This document shows positions 26,210-34,362 of a stretch of 64,000 bases of DNA, one piece after another. The DNA is from Dyella_D sp052115385 (lineage in GTDB: Bacteria; Pseudomonadota; Gammaproteobacteria; Xanthomonadales; Rhodanobacteraceae). The position numbers and the translations under genes were made by a program. Every line of letters begins with the position of its first letter. Position 1 is the stretch's first letter. Below the pieces are notes generated by a model that was not told the DNA's origin, made no database searches, and worked only from the letters and a program-made list of their open reading frames with translations. The stretch lies in NCBI RefSeq assembly GCF_052115385.1, contig NZ_JBFRGP010000008.1, forward strand, positions 1 to 64,000. Reading direction: 5' to 3'.

Positions 26210-28384
26210 ATGGATACAGGAATCGATGGCGGCCGTGGCGAACATGCCGGGAACGCGCCACGCGTGTTGTGGATCGCCATGCTCGTGGTGTTTTTCCTGA
26301 TGGCGATACGCATCGCGTCGATCAATTCGCCGGTGATGGGCAGCGACGAGTACGCGTATTTCCATGCCGCGAAATACGAGGCGACGGGCGACCGGCTGTA
26401 TGCGCTCGACCCTTATCTGCAGCGCGTCGATAACAAGGTCTATCCCTGGCTTTACCGCGCCTGGGCCAGCGGCTCGGTCGAGCATGCCGCCACGGTCGGC
26501 CGTTTGTTCAACAGCCTGCTGTACTGCCTCGGGGCGCTGCTGCTGTTCGGCGTGTTCCGCCGCTGCATGGATCGGCGTTCGGCGCTGTTGTCGGCCTTGC
26601 TGTACCTGGCCATGCCGTTTTCGTTCTATGCGACGACGTTGCTGCCGGAGGTGGAATTCCAGCTTTCGATCTACCTGCTGGCGCTGGTCTGGCTGGCCGA
26701 GCGCGGCGCCAGTTCCTGGCGGCAGGTGGTGCTGGCGGCGCTGGTCAGCGCCACGAGTTATCTGATCAAGCCGCATGCCGCCGCGGCCATCCTGGCCAGC
26801 GCGGCTTATCTGGTATGGAGCCGCGCGGGCCTGGCCGCTGGCGGGTCCGCGCTCAAGCGCATGGCTCACGGCATGCTGCAGGCGGTGGGGTATCTGGCCT
26901 GCACCGTGGTGCTGATCAAGCTGCTGCGGTATGCGCTCGATCCGGCCGGGTCATCGGCCATCGTCGCTTCGTTCTACCAGGGCTATCTCGACCAGCTGCG
27001 CGATCCGCAGTATCTGCTGAAGAGCCTGGGCTCGATCGCCGGCTACGTCGGCGGGCATGTGTGGGTGTGGCTGGTGTTCTTCGCGCCGGGCGTGGTGGCC
27101 TTGCTGGTGGACCTGCGCCATTGGCTGCCCTGGCGTCGTGCGGGCGCGCAGGCGCCGGCGGTAGACGACGCCATCGACGAATCGCGCCGCAAGCTCACGC
27201 TGTTCCTGTTCCTGCTGGCGGCGGCCATGCTGTGCATGGTGGCGCTGTTCACCGATGCCGCGGCCGCTGGTTCGGAGTTCGAGCGCGGCCGCCTGCATGG
27301 GCGCTATGTGGAGGCGCTGCTGCCGTTCCTGCTGGCTTATGGCGTGTGGTGGAGCGGGCGTGGCGCCTCGCGCTGGGTCGCACTGCTGGGCTTTGCGGCG
27401 ATGGCGACGTTCGTGCTGTGGGGGCGTTTCTGGTTCCACCTCTACCCCTGGGACTATCCGGACCTGTTCGGCCTGTTCGACCGCAAGATCCCGTACTGGG
27501 GCTTCGACCATGTGGTGCGCTGGCCGCTGCGGCTTTCGCTGGTGCTGGCCCTGGTGTGCTGGGCGGCGTTCGCGTTCACCCGCCACCGGCGCTTCGCCTA
27601 CCTGGTCTTCGTCGCCGGCAGCATGCTGGCCGCGCACGGCCAGATGTCGGCATGGCTGAAGGCGGAGAACGGCCTGACCCGCCAGGTGCTGGCCGACGGC
27701 GCGGCGATCCGCGCCTTCCTGGGCGAAGACGTGCCGGGCACCGGCCTGGTCGCCACCTATGAACGCTTCGGCCAGGCCTCGTATCTGCTGGCGGCGATGG
27801 ATACCCAGCAGCACGTGCTGGAGCTTGCGCCGGGCGCGGCGCTGGACGCGCAGCGCGTGCCCAAGGGCATCCGCTGGGTGGTCGCTCCCGCGGCGATGGA
27901 AGTGCGATTGCCGCAGGCCTGGAAGATCGACCTGGGCAGCCAGCGCCTGTACCTGCTGGAAGACTCGCGCGTGCGGCCCGTGGCACCGCAGAAGCCGCTA
28001 TGGGACGGCCAGCAGCCGCTGCAGATCGATACCGGCAGCGCGGCCAATCCGGCCCGCTTCCAGGGCTTCCGCCCCGGCGAGGGCTGGGGGCGCTGGTCCA
28101 CCGCGCAGCGGTCGAACATCGAATTGCCGGCGCTGGTCTCGGGCCGCGTGCGCGTCGAGTTCTTCGGCTGGGTCGCGGATGTGTCGAAGATCCCCTCGGT
28201 GTCGGTCGGGCTGGGCAATGCGGTTGCCAGCGTGCCGATGACCGCGCAGGGGCAGGAGCATCAGCTGGTGCTCGAAGTGAAAACGCCGACCGACAGCCTG
28301 TGGTTCGAAAGCGCCACGGTCAACGATGGCGGCGTGCCGCTCGGCGTGGCGGTCGGGCGCATTCGCGTGACCGCGGTGCCCTGA
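26210..28384 (+). CDS. Polytopic GT-C glycosyltransferase (ArnT/PMT or GtrC-like)
   Basis: 724 residues from an ATG preceded by AAGAGGGA. About eleven membrane segments fill residues 15-490. The first outside loop carries SPVMGSDEYAYFHAAKYEAT, where the Asp-Glu matches the catalytic acidic motif of polyprenyl-phosphate-dependent GT-C enzymes. A soluble periplasmic tail of about 200 residues ends in a beta-rich region. Such enzymes move a sugar from undecaprenyl phosphate to lipid A, O-antigen or protein. Opposite it are gtrA and gtrB-like genes that would make and flip just such a donor, so a GtrC-like role in decorating the O-antigen is likely. The acceptor is not established. Confidence 0.8.
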   Translation: MDTGIDGGRGEHAGNAPRVLWIAMLVVFFLMAIRIASINSPVMGSDEYAYFHAAKYEATGDRLYALDPYLQRVDNKVYPWLYRAWASGSVEHAATVGRLFNSLLYCLGALLLFGVFRRCMDRRSALLSALLYLAMPFSFYATTLLPEVEFQLSIYLLALVWLAERGASSWRQVVLAALVSATSYLIKPHAAAAILASAAYLVWSRAGLAAGGSALKRMAHGMLQAVGYLACTVVLIKLLRYALDPAGSSAIVASFYQGYLDQLRDPQYLLKSLGSIAGYVGGHVWVWLVFFAPGVVALLVDLRHWLPWRRAGAQAPAVDDAIDESRRKLTLFLFLLAAAMLCMVALFTDAAAAGSEFERGRLHGRYVEALLPFLLAYGVWWSGRGASRWVALLGFAAMATFVLWGRFWFHLYPWDYPDLFGLFDRKIPYWGFDHVVRWPLRLSLVLALVCWAAFAFTRHRRFAYLVFVAGSMLAAHGQMSAWLKAENGLTRQVLADGAAIRAFLGEDVPGTGLVATYERFGQASYLLAAMDTQQHVLELAPGAALDAQRVPKGIRWVVAPAAMEVRLPQAWKIDLGSQRLYLLEDSRVRPVAPQKPLWDGQQPLQIDTGSAANPARFQGFRPGEGWGRWSTAQRSNIELPALVSGRVRVEFFGWVADVSKIPSVSVGLGNAVASVPMTAQGQEHQLVLEVKTPTDSLWFESATVNDGGVPLGVAVGRIRVTAVP

Positions 28385-28393
28385 GCCGAGGCG

Positions 28394-28424
28394 GCGGAGC
28401 GCGCCTAGCGCGGGCGCTCCGTTT
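28394..28424 (+). terminator. Hairpin between convergent GT-C and PIG-L genes
   Basis: CGGAGCGC at 28395-28402 pairs with GCGCTCCG at 28414-28421, followed by TTT. It lies ten bases beyond the GT-C stop and overlaps the end of the opposing PIG-L gene (its stop is at 28405-28407). It probably terminates the plus-strand transcript. Confidence 0.45.
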
Positions 28425-29193
28425 CCAGCAGCTCGAGGTAACCCTGGCGGATCTGCTCCCAGGTGACGGGGGAGCGGCGCTCGTACAGCAGTTTCCCCGC
28501 GTGCGGACGCTGCTCCAGCGCGTCGTCGCTGGCCAGCTGCAGCGCATAGCTGCCCTGGAACAGCAGCTTGAAGGCGACGAAGGGCAGCAGGCCCAGCCAG
28601 GTGCGCCACTGCGACGGATAACCCAGGCAGGTGCGCAGATCGAGCAGGCGATGCCGTACGGATATCGGCAGCCAGGTGGTGGGGCCGTTGCTGGTCAGCG
28701 GATGCATCACGCGGAACAGCGGGCCCGGCAGGCCTTCGCCGTTGTAGAGCGGGAACTGCCACACGGGGGCGTCGACATGTCCGTTGCGGCGCATCGCCAG
28801 CAGGATCGCGTGGCTCGCATCATGGTCCTGATGCCCGCCTTCCCAGGCGGTGACGAAGCACGCCGTCACCGGCCCCTGCTGCGACACCAGCTCGCACAGC
28901 AGCTCGTATGCGGTGCGCATGCGCGCGGGCAGCCCGCCATCCGGAATGCCGGCCGCGGCGCCGATGAAGTGCAGCGACTGCGCCGCCACGCCTTGCCGGG
29001 CCAGCGCGCGCTGCGATTCCTCGATACGCGGCTCGACGGCTTGCCCGCCGTAGGCGCCGTCGGTGAGATAGGCGCAGACGACCTCATGACCTTCTGCCAC
29101 CGAGCGCCGCAACTGTTCCAGGCAGGCGAACTCATCGTCCGGATGCGCGAAGACAAACAGATGCCGCCCGGCCGAGGCCACTTCAGTAGGCAT
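28405..29193 (-). CDS. PIG-L family N-deacetylase
   Basis: 262 residues with the zinc-binding FAHPDDEFACL near the N-terminus and the second metal segment WEGGHQDHDA near residue 118. Both are the signature of PIG-L/LmbE N-acetylglucosamine deacetylases (PF02585). It probably removes an N-acetyl group from an amino sugar on a lipid or nucleotide carrier. A hydrophobic stretch near residues 200-215 (WLGLLPFVAFKLLF) could hold it near the membrane. It overlaps the upstream GNAT gene by eleven bases, in the same operon as gtrA and the GtrB-like gene, suggesting deacetylation followed by new acylation. The exact substrate is unknown. Confidence 0.85.
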   Translation of the reverse strand: MPTEVASAGRHLFVFAHPDDEFACLEQLRRSVAEGHEVVCAYLTDGAYGGQAVEPRIEESQRALARQGVAAQSLHFIGAAAGIPDGGLPARMRTAYELLCELVSQQGPVTACFVTAWEGGHQDHDASHAILLAMRRNGHVDAPVWQFPLYNGEGLPGPLFRVMHPLTSNGPTTWLPISVRHRLLDLRTCLGYPSQWRTWLGLLPFVAFKLLFQGSYALQLASDDALEQRPHAGKLLYERRSPVTWEQIRQGYLELLETERPR

Positions 29194-30040
29194 CGAAATC
29201 GAGGAAGTTGAATTGCACTTCGGTCGCGGGCAGCGCCGGCATGACGCCGTCCAGCGAGCGATAGATCAGGTTCAGCGGCGACGGGCGCAGGCGATCGGGC
29301 ACGCCCATGCTCAGGCCGCGCCGTGCCGCGCCGCTGGGGCTGAGGCCCAGATACAGGCGCAGCAGCGACGGCGACTGCCGCGGCAAGGCGCCGTCGGCCA
29401 GCACCACGCCGGTCTCGCCCTCGACCACGATGCCGGGCTTGTCGGTCTTGGCGAACAGCACGCTGCCGCCGGCGTCCTGGCTGCCGACGAAGACTGGATT
29501 GGTAGGACTGGCCGCGCGCCAGGCCAGATGTTCCTGCGTCCAGTCGTGGCGGAACGCCGCGCGTGCTTTTACTGCATTCCAGTCCGTGCGGATCACCCGC
29601 CCCAGCCCGACGCGCGCCTCGAGCGGCGCGACCAGGGCGAAGCCGAGCTTGCGGATGAAGCCCGGCGTGCTGTTGGCATTGGCCACGCCGTAGACGGCGC
29701 TGAAGCCCTGCGACGCACCCAGCTCGTAGGTCTTCTGCGCCAGCGTGGTGAACAGGCCCTTGCCCTGGTAATCCGGATGGGTCGCGGTGTTCAACGACAG
29801 CAGCGCCCTGGTCTGCCGTCCGCCCAGCCAGAGGTTCGCCGGGATGCACACGTAGTGCGCCGCCAGGTCGTTGCCGGCGATCGCGTCCATGCCCACCACC
29901 TTGCCCGCGGGATTGCGCGAGTAAAGCCATTCCAGATACGCCTCGTGCAGATGCGTCGCGCCGGGAAAGCAGCGCGCGAACAAGGCGACATAACGGGCAA
30001 GCGACTGCGAATCCGTGGCGACCGGCCGGAAATCGAACAT
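29183..30040 (-). CDS. GNAT-family N-acyltransferase
   Basis: 285 residues. The acetyl-CoA-binding core is TATHPDYQGKGLFTTLAQKT (about residues 85-104), the Q/RxxGxG/A motif of GNAT enzymes. It is followed by VANANSTPGFIRKLGF, typical of the last core helix. The second half is a less conserved extension with WRAASPTNPVFVG. It is translated between a GtrB-like transferase (three bases upstream) and a PIG-L deacetylase (overlapping downstream). The likely task is to put a new acyl group on an amino sugar freed by the deacetylase, but this is inferred from order alone. Confidence 0.75.
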   Translation of the reverse strand: MFDFRPVATDSQSLARYVALFARCFPGATHLHEAYLEWLYSRNPAGKVVGMDAIAGNDLAAHYVCIPANLWLGGRQTRALLSLNTATHPDYQGKGLFTTLAQKTYELGASQGFSAVYGVANANSTPGFIRKLGFALVAPLEARVGLGRVIRTDWNAVKARAAFRHDWTQEHLAWRAASPTNPVFVGSQDAGGSVLFAKTDKPGIVVEGETGVVLADGALPRQSPSLLRLYLGLSPSGAARRGLSMGVPDRLRPSPLNLIYRSLDGVMPALPATEVQFNFLDFDAY

Positions 30041-30043
30041 CGG

Positions 30044-31072
30044 TTAGTTCCCCTTGGAGCGCATGCGCATGGGCGAGCGCTTGTGGATGGCGCGGGAGGG
30101 CAGGTGGGAGACGTCGTAGTTGAGGAAGGCCAGCAGCAGCTGGAATCCGCACAGGATGGACAGCGCGGCGATGATGATCGTGCCCACCGGCGTCGACACG
30201 TGCGTGGCGGCCGAATGCACCCAGTGGCTCAGGCCGAAGATCGCGCCGAACAGCAGGATCAGCACGCCGAACACCAGTTCCAGCGAGGCGACCGACATGT
30301 CGCGCAGGAAGTAATTATAGAAAATCCGCTTGATGGTATTGCGGATGTGCTTGGTCAGGAATTCGCTGAAGATGCGCGAGATCTTCAGGTTGCTCACCTC
30401 GTCGCCGTACTTGGCATCCATCGGCACGTCGACCACCGCCGCGCGGAACGTGCCGAGGCGGAACAGGATGTCGGTCTCGAAGAAATAGCGCTCGCTGATG
30501 CGGGCGAACGGCAGGCGGCGGGCGACGTCGGCATGGATCGCCGTATAGCCGTTGGTCGGATCGAACAGATCCCAGTAGCCGGTGGAAAGCTTCGCCATCA
30601 GCGAGAGCACGGCGTTGCCGAACACGCGCAGGCGCGGCATGTTGCCCAGGCTTTCCAGGTCGTAGAAGCGGTTGCCCTTGGTGTAGTCCGCTTCGCCGCG
30701 CACGATCGGGCCGACGAAATCGTCGATCAGCGCCGGGTCCATCTGGCCGTCGCCGTCGATCTTCACGATGACGTCGGCGCCGCCCTCGATGGCCGCGCGA
30801 TAGCCGGTCATCACCGCGCCGCCCACGCCGCGGTTCACTTCGTGGAAGACCACCCGCACGCGCGGGTCGGTGCAGTGTTCCTGCACATGCTTGCCCGAGC
30901 CGACCGGGCAGGCATCGTCCACCACGTAGATCTGCTGGATATGCGCGGGGATCGACGCCACCACGTCCAGCACGAAATCCTTGACCTTGTAGCTGGGAAT
31001 GACCACGGCGATCAGCGGCAGCACGGGAGCGCTGTCGAGGGCGACGACGGATGGCGATGCCAGTTCGTTCAT
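30044..31072 (-). CDS. Polyprenyl-phosphate glycosyltransferase, GtrB/DPM1-like
   Basis: 342 residues. A family 2 glycosyltransferase domain (IAVVIPSYKVKDFVLDVVAS, YVVDDACP, VIVKIDGDGQMDP with its DxD) is followed by FDPTNGYTAIH and by two membrane segments near residues 265-285 and 295-315. This is the GtrB/DPM1 design, which loads a sugar from a nucleotide donor onto undecaprenyl phosphate. The ATG overlaps the gtrA stop by four bases. Unlike typical GtrB (about 310 residues) it has a slightly longer, basic C-terminus (KRSPMRMRSKGN). Confidence 0.83.
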   Translation of the reverse strand: MNELASPSVVALDSAPVLPLIAVVIPSYKVKDFVLDVVASIPAHIQQIYVVDDACPVGSGKHVQEHCTDPRVRVVFHEVNRGVGGAVMTGYRAAIEGGADVIVKIDGDGQMDPALIDDFVGPIVRGEADYTKGNRFYDLESLGNMPRLRVFGNAVLSLMAKLSTGYWDLFDPTNGYTAIHADVARRLPFARISERYFFETDILFRLGTFRAAVVDVPMDAKYGDEVSNLKISRIFSEFLTKHIRNTIKRIFYNYFLRDMSVASLELVFGVLILLFGAIFGLSHWVHSAATHVSTPVGTIIIAALSILCGFQLLLAFLNYDVSHLPSRAIHKRSPMRMRSKGN

Positions 31073-31452
31073 TTGTAGATCCAGTACTTCGATGCCGCGA
31101 ATCCGATCGCCGCGAGAGTCAGGTCGGCCAGGGGCTTGACCACCCATGCCATGTGCAGGCCTTCCGTATGCGCCGCCAGCATGACCGCGCCGGTGCTCAG
31201 CAGGGTCGTCAGTGTCCATGAAACGGCGAACTTCATCGCGTGTCTGGGGCGCAGCGGTCGGGCGTCGTCGCCGGCAAAGGTAAAGCGGCCGTTGAGCCAG
31301 AAACCCAGCGCGGCGCCGACAATACGCCCGGTGATATTGGCGGGGGCGGTCAGGATGCCGAGCTGGGTCAGCCCGATGAAGGTCAGCCAGTCGACGCCGA
31401 TCTGCACGACGCCGACGAAACCGTAGCTGATCCCCTGTTTGACTATGCTCAT
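31069..31452 (-). CDS. gtrA: GtrA-family flippase
   Basis: 127 residues with four predicted membrane segments. It begins KQGISYGFVGVVQIGVDWL and contains the loop LGFWLNGRFTFAG, a hallmark of GtrA proteins, ending in SKYWIYK. GtrA proteins are thought to flip undecaprenyl-phosphate sugars to the periplasm. It is first in the operon gtrA-gtrB-like-GNAT-PIG-L. With the opposed GT-C gene this makes a full three-component Gtr-type glycosylation set plus two modifying enzymes. Confidence 0.87.
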   Translation of the reverse strand: MSIVKQGISYGFVGVVQIGVDWLTFIGLTQLGILTAPANITGRIVGAALGFWLNGRFTFAGDDARPLRPRHAMKFAVSWTLTTLLSTGAVMLAAHTEGLHMAWVVKPLADLTLAAIGFAASKYWIYK

Positions 31453-31540
31453 ACGCTCGCCGAAGACGGTGGCAGGGACTGCACAACGATCCAGTCTAGC
31501 CTGAACCCCTGCGTCCCGCAGGGGGCGCAGCCCTTGCCGT

Positions 31541-32266
31541 TCAGCGCTTGCGGATCACGAAGACTTCGTTGAAGGCCGCGTCGATGCCCATGTCCCGGTT
31601 GCGGGTATGGAAGGTGGCCACGCTGGTGCCCACCCAATCGGAGGCCAGCACTTCGAAATCGCTGCCGTAGTCCCAGGTCACCAGCGCCTTGCCGTCGCCG
31701 ACCGGGTTGCCGTGGTACTGCGCTTCGAGCAGGTAGTTCACCTGGCCCTGCGCGTCCAGCTCGGCGCGGCGCACTGACGACACCAGGCCGGCGTGCTTGG
31801 GCGCGGTGAAGATGTGTGCGCCGCCGGGCTTCAGCACGCGATGGATGTCGCGCAGCGCCTGCGCGGGATCGAACACGTGCTCGAGTACATCCTGCGTAAT
31901 GAAGATATCGAAGGTCTCGTCCGGGAAGGTGAGGTGCTCGATGTCTTCGCAGCGCACGCCGCGGAAGGTCTTGCCGTGCGGCTGGTCGGGGAAATACTGC
32001 GAATAGCTGTAGCCCTGGCACGCCTTGGCGATCAGGTCGTTGGAGGGCGAGGATTCGTGGATCTGCGAGGCGCGCCACTCGGGATACAGCTCGCCCATGA
32101 TCAGCATCAGATGCCGCTGGCGCGGAATGGAATGGCAGTGGTCGCAAAGATACTGGTCGCGCAGCCAGCGGCCGTGCTCGACGAACCGGGTGTCCTTGCC
32201 GCAGCAAGGGCAGTGGCCGGGATTCGAGGGAAGGTCGCGTTTCGCCTTGGCTTTAAAGAAATCCAT
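31541..32266 (-). CDS. Zinc-ribbon SAM methyltransferase
   Basis: 241 residues from the ATG at 32266, preceded by GAAAGG; longer in-frame starts reach into low-GC leader sequence. Residues about 15-45 carry two Cys pairs and His (CPCCGKDTRF, then YLCDHCHS), which look like a zinc ribbon. The rest is a class I methyltransferase with FDIFITQDVLEHVFDPAQAL and HRVLKPGGAHIFTAP (Methyltransf_11 type), although the usual GxGxG loop is not obvious. It stands alone between the Gtr operon and etfA and has about 280 bases of non-coding sequence before it. Position suggests a polysaccharide O-methyltransferase, but the target is unknown. Confidence 0.72.
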   Translation of the reverse strand: MDFFKAKAKRDLPSNPGHCPCCGKDTRFVEHGRWLRDQYLCDHCHSIPRQRHLMLIMGELYPEWRASQIHESSPSNDLIAKACQGYSYSQYFPDQPHGKTFRGVRCEDIEHLTFPDETFDIFITQDVLEHVFDPAQALRDIHRVLKPGGAHIFTAPKHAGLVSSVRRAELDAQGQVNYLLEAQYHGNPVGDGKALVTWDYGSDFEVLASDWVGTSVATFHTRNRDMGIDAAFNEVFVIRKR

Positions 32267-32466
32267 TCCGGGCCTTTCAATGGGTGTCACGATGGGGAAG
32301 GACGCATCATTGTGTGAATGACGTGTCAAGGTCATCAGCGCACCATTGTGATGCTGATCGCAGGGTATTTCGAGATAACACCATAAGGACTTGCGGAGTT
32401 CAACCGGAATAATGACATTCGACCATGGGCCGCAATGCGCCGGAGAAGGCTTTATTTCAGCCAAAA

Positions 32467-32499
32467 AATAAGGGGCGGCCGCAGCCGCCCCTTATTCGA
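32467..32499. terminator. Terminator after etfA (bidirectional hairpin)
   Basis: A perfect 13-bp stem (AATAAGGGGCGGC / GCCGCCCCTTATT, loop CGCA) lies 50 bases beyond the etfA stop. On the minus strand it runs into TTTTTTGG, a good T-run for the etf operon. Confidence 0.85.
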
Positions 32500-32545
32500 T
32501 TCACGCTTCGCGATGCATGCGAAGCGCGCCGTGCGAACGCGGCGA

Positions 32546-33487
32546 TCAAAGCGCCTGTTCGATCTCCGGAATCAGCTTGAACAGATCGCCCACCAGGCCG
32601 ATGTCGGCGATCTCGAAAATCGGCGCTTCGCCGTCCTTGTTGATCGCCACGATGGTGCCGGCGTCCTTGATGCCGGTCAGATGCTGGATCGCGCCGGAAA
32701 TGCCGAACGCCAGGTACAGCTCCGGCGCGATGATCTTGCCGGTCTGGCCGACCTGCAGTTCGTTCGGCACGTAGCCGGCGTCCACCGCGGCGCGCGAGGC
32801 GCCGACGGCGGCGCCGATCTTGTCGGCGAGCTTGAAGATGATCTCGAAGTTCTCCTTCGAGCCGACGCCGCGGCCACCGGACACCACCTTGCCGGCGCTC
32901 TGCAGGTCGGGGCGGTCGCTCTTGCCCTGCTGCAGGTTCACGAAGCGCGTGTGGCCGGGCAGGGCGGCATCGGCGCCGGCGGCTTCCACCGGTGCGCTGC
33001 TGGCGCCCGTAGCGGCGGCCGGCCACGAGGCCGTGCGGATGGTGGCGACCACGGCGTGCGCCGGGTTCGCTTCCACGGTGACGATGGCGTTGCCCGCGTA
33101 GATCGGGCGTTTGAAGGTATGCGCGCCGTCCACTGCCATCACGTCGCTCACCTGCGCCACGCCCAGCAGGGCGGCGGCGCGCGGCGCCACGTCCTTGCCG
33201 AAAGTGGTGGAAGGGAAGAACACGTGGCTGTAGCCGGCGGCGGCCTTGGCCACCTGCGGCGCCAGCACGGCGGCCAGCGGATGCGCGTTCTCGGCGCGGG
33301 CGATGGTGATGACCTTGCTGACGCCCTCGATGCGCGCGGCCTCGGCGGCGATCGCGTCGACATGGTCGGCCAGCACCAGCACGTCGATAGCCTCGCCCTT
33401 GACGGCGGCGGCGGCGCTGACGGCACGGGCGGTGGAGGGGTTCAGCTTGCCGTTGAGGTGTTCGGCGATAACCAGAATCTTGCTCAT
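32546..33487 (-). CDS. etfA: Electron transfer flavoprotein alpha subunit
   Basis: 313 residues. The N-terminal domain starts SKILVIAEHLNGKLNPSTARAV. The C-terminal FAD domain has VVSGGRGVGSKENF, VGQTGKIIAPELYLAFGISG and the closing INKDGEAPIFEIADIG, all highly conserved in EtfA. With EtfB it takes electrons from acyl-CoA and other dehydrogenases and passes them to ETF-ubiquinone oxidoreductase. It lies 21 bases after etfB. In Xanthomonas the etf genes mark one side of the LPS locus, as here. Confidence 0.95.
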   Translation of the reverse strand: MSKILVIAEHLNGKLNPSTARAVSAAAAVKGEAIDVLVLADHVDAIAAEAARIEGVSKVITIARAENAHPLAAVLAPQVAKAAAGYSHVFFPSTTFGKDVAPRAAALLGVAQVSDVMAVDGAHTFKRPIYAGNAIVTVEANPAHAVVATIRTASWPAAATGASSAPVEAAGADAALPGHTRFVNLQQGKSDRPDLQSAGKVVSGGRGVGSKENFEIIFKLADKIGAAVGASRAAVDAGYVPNELQVGQTGKIIAPELYLAFGISGAIQHLTGIKDAGTIVAINKDGEAPIFEIADIGLVGDLFKLIPEIEQAL

Positions 33488-33508
33488 ATCGATCTCCCGG
33501 CAACCTGC

Positions 33509-34255
33509 TTAGAGCAGGCCCTTCTGCTTGAGCGCGGCCACCAGTTCGGCGGCGTCCTTGACCATCACACCCTTGCTGCGCTTCGGCGGCGCGGCATACA
33601 GCGTGGTCTTGAGCTGGTCGTGGGCTTCCACGCCGAGCGAGCCGAATTCGATGGTGTCGATCGGCTTGGACTTGGCCTTCATGATGTCCGGCAGCTTGAT
33701 GAAGCGCGGCTCGTTGAGGCGCAGGTCGGTGGTGATCACGGCGGGCAGCTGCGCTTCGATGGTTTCCAGGCCGGCGTCGACTTCGCGGGTGACCGTGGCC
33801 TTGCCGTCGGCGATCTCGACCTTGCTGGCGAAGGTGGCCTGCGGGCGGTCCCACAGCGCGGCCAGCATCTGGCCGGTCTGATTGGCGTCGTCGTCGATCG
33901 CCTGCTTGCCCAGGATGACCAGCTCCGGCTGCTCTTTCTCGACCAGCTTGAGCAGGGTGCGCGCGGCGGTGAGCGGCTGCACTTCGTCGGCGGTGACCAC
34001 GTGGATGGCGCGGTTGGCGCCCATCGCCAGGCCATTGCGCAGGTGGGCGGTCAGGTCGGCCGGACCGATCGCCACCAGCACCACCTCGCTGGCGATGCCC
34101 TTCTCGCGCAGGCGCAGGGCCTCTTCGAGGGCGATGTCGTCGAACGGGTTGGCCGACAGCTTGACGCCGTCGGTCATCACGCCCGTGCCATCGGGCTTGA
34201 CCTGGATGCGGACGTTGAAGTCCACCACACGCTTGTAGCCGACAAGAATCTTCAT
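33509..34255 (-). CDS. etfB: Electron transfer flavoprotein beta subunit
   Basis: 248 residues beginning MKILVGYKRVVDFNVRIQVK, the family N-terminus; an in-frame start five codons earlier lacks support. ASEVVLVAIGP, ELVILGKQAIDDDANQTGQM and the C-terminal LPDIMKAKSKPI are EtfB signatures; AMP is bound in this subunit. It is co-transcribed with etfA. The ETF-QO gene that normally works with it lies about 2.2 kb upstream on the same strand, separated by a glycosyltransferase gene. Confidence 0.95.
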   Translation of the reverse strand: MKILVGYKRVVDFNVRIQVKPDGTGVMTDGVKLSANPFDDIALEEALRLREKGIASEVVLVAIGPADLTAHLRNGLAMGANRAIHVVTADEVQPLTAARTLLKLVEKEQPELVILGKQAIDDDANQTGQMLAALWDRPQATFASKVEIADGKATVTREVDAGLETIEAQLPAVITTDLRLNEPRFIKLPDIMKAKSKPIDTIEFGSLGVEAHDQLKTTLYAAPPKRSKGVMVKDAAELVAALKQKGLL

Positions 34256-34362
34256 CTGCGGGTCCTTCATGGTGAGCCGCCCGCCAGGGCGGAAGCCTCC
34301 ATTCTAACCATTTTCAAACACTTGTATGAAGGAGGGCGGCCGCGCGGCCCGGGCCGGCGCGT

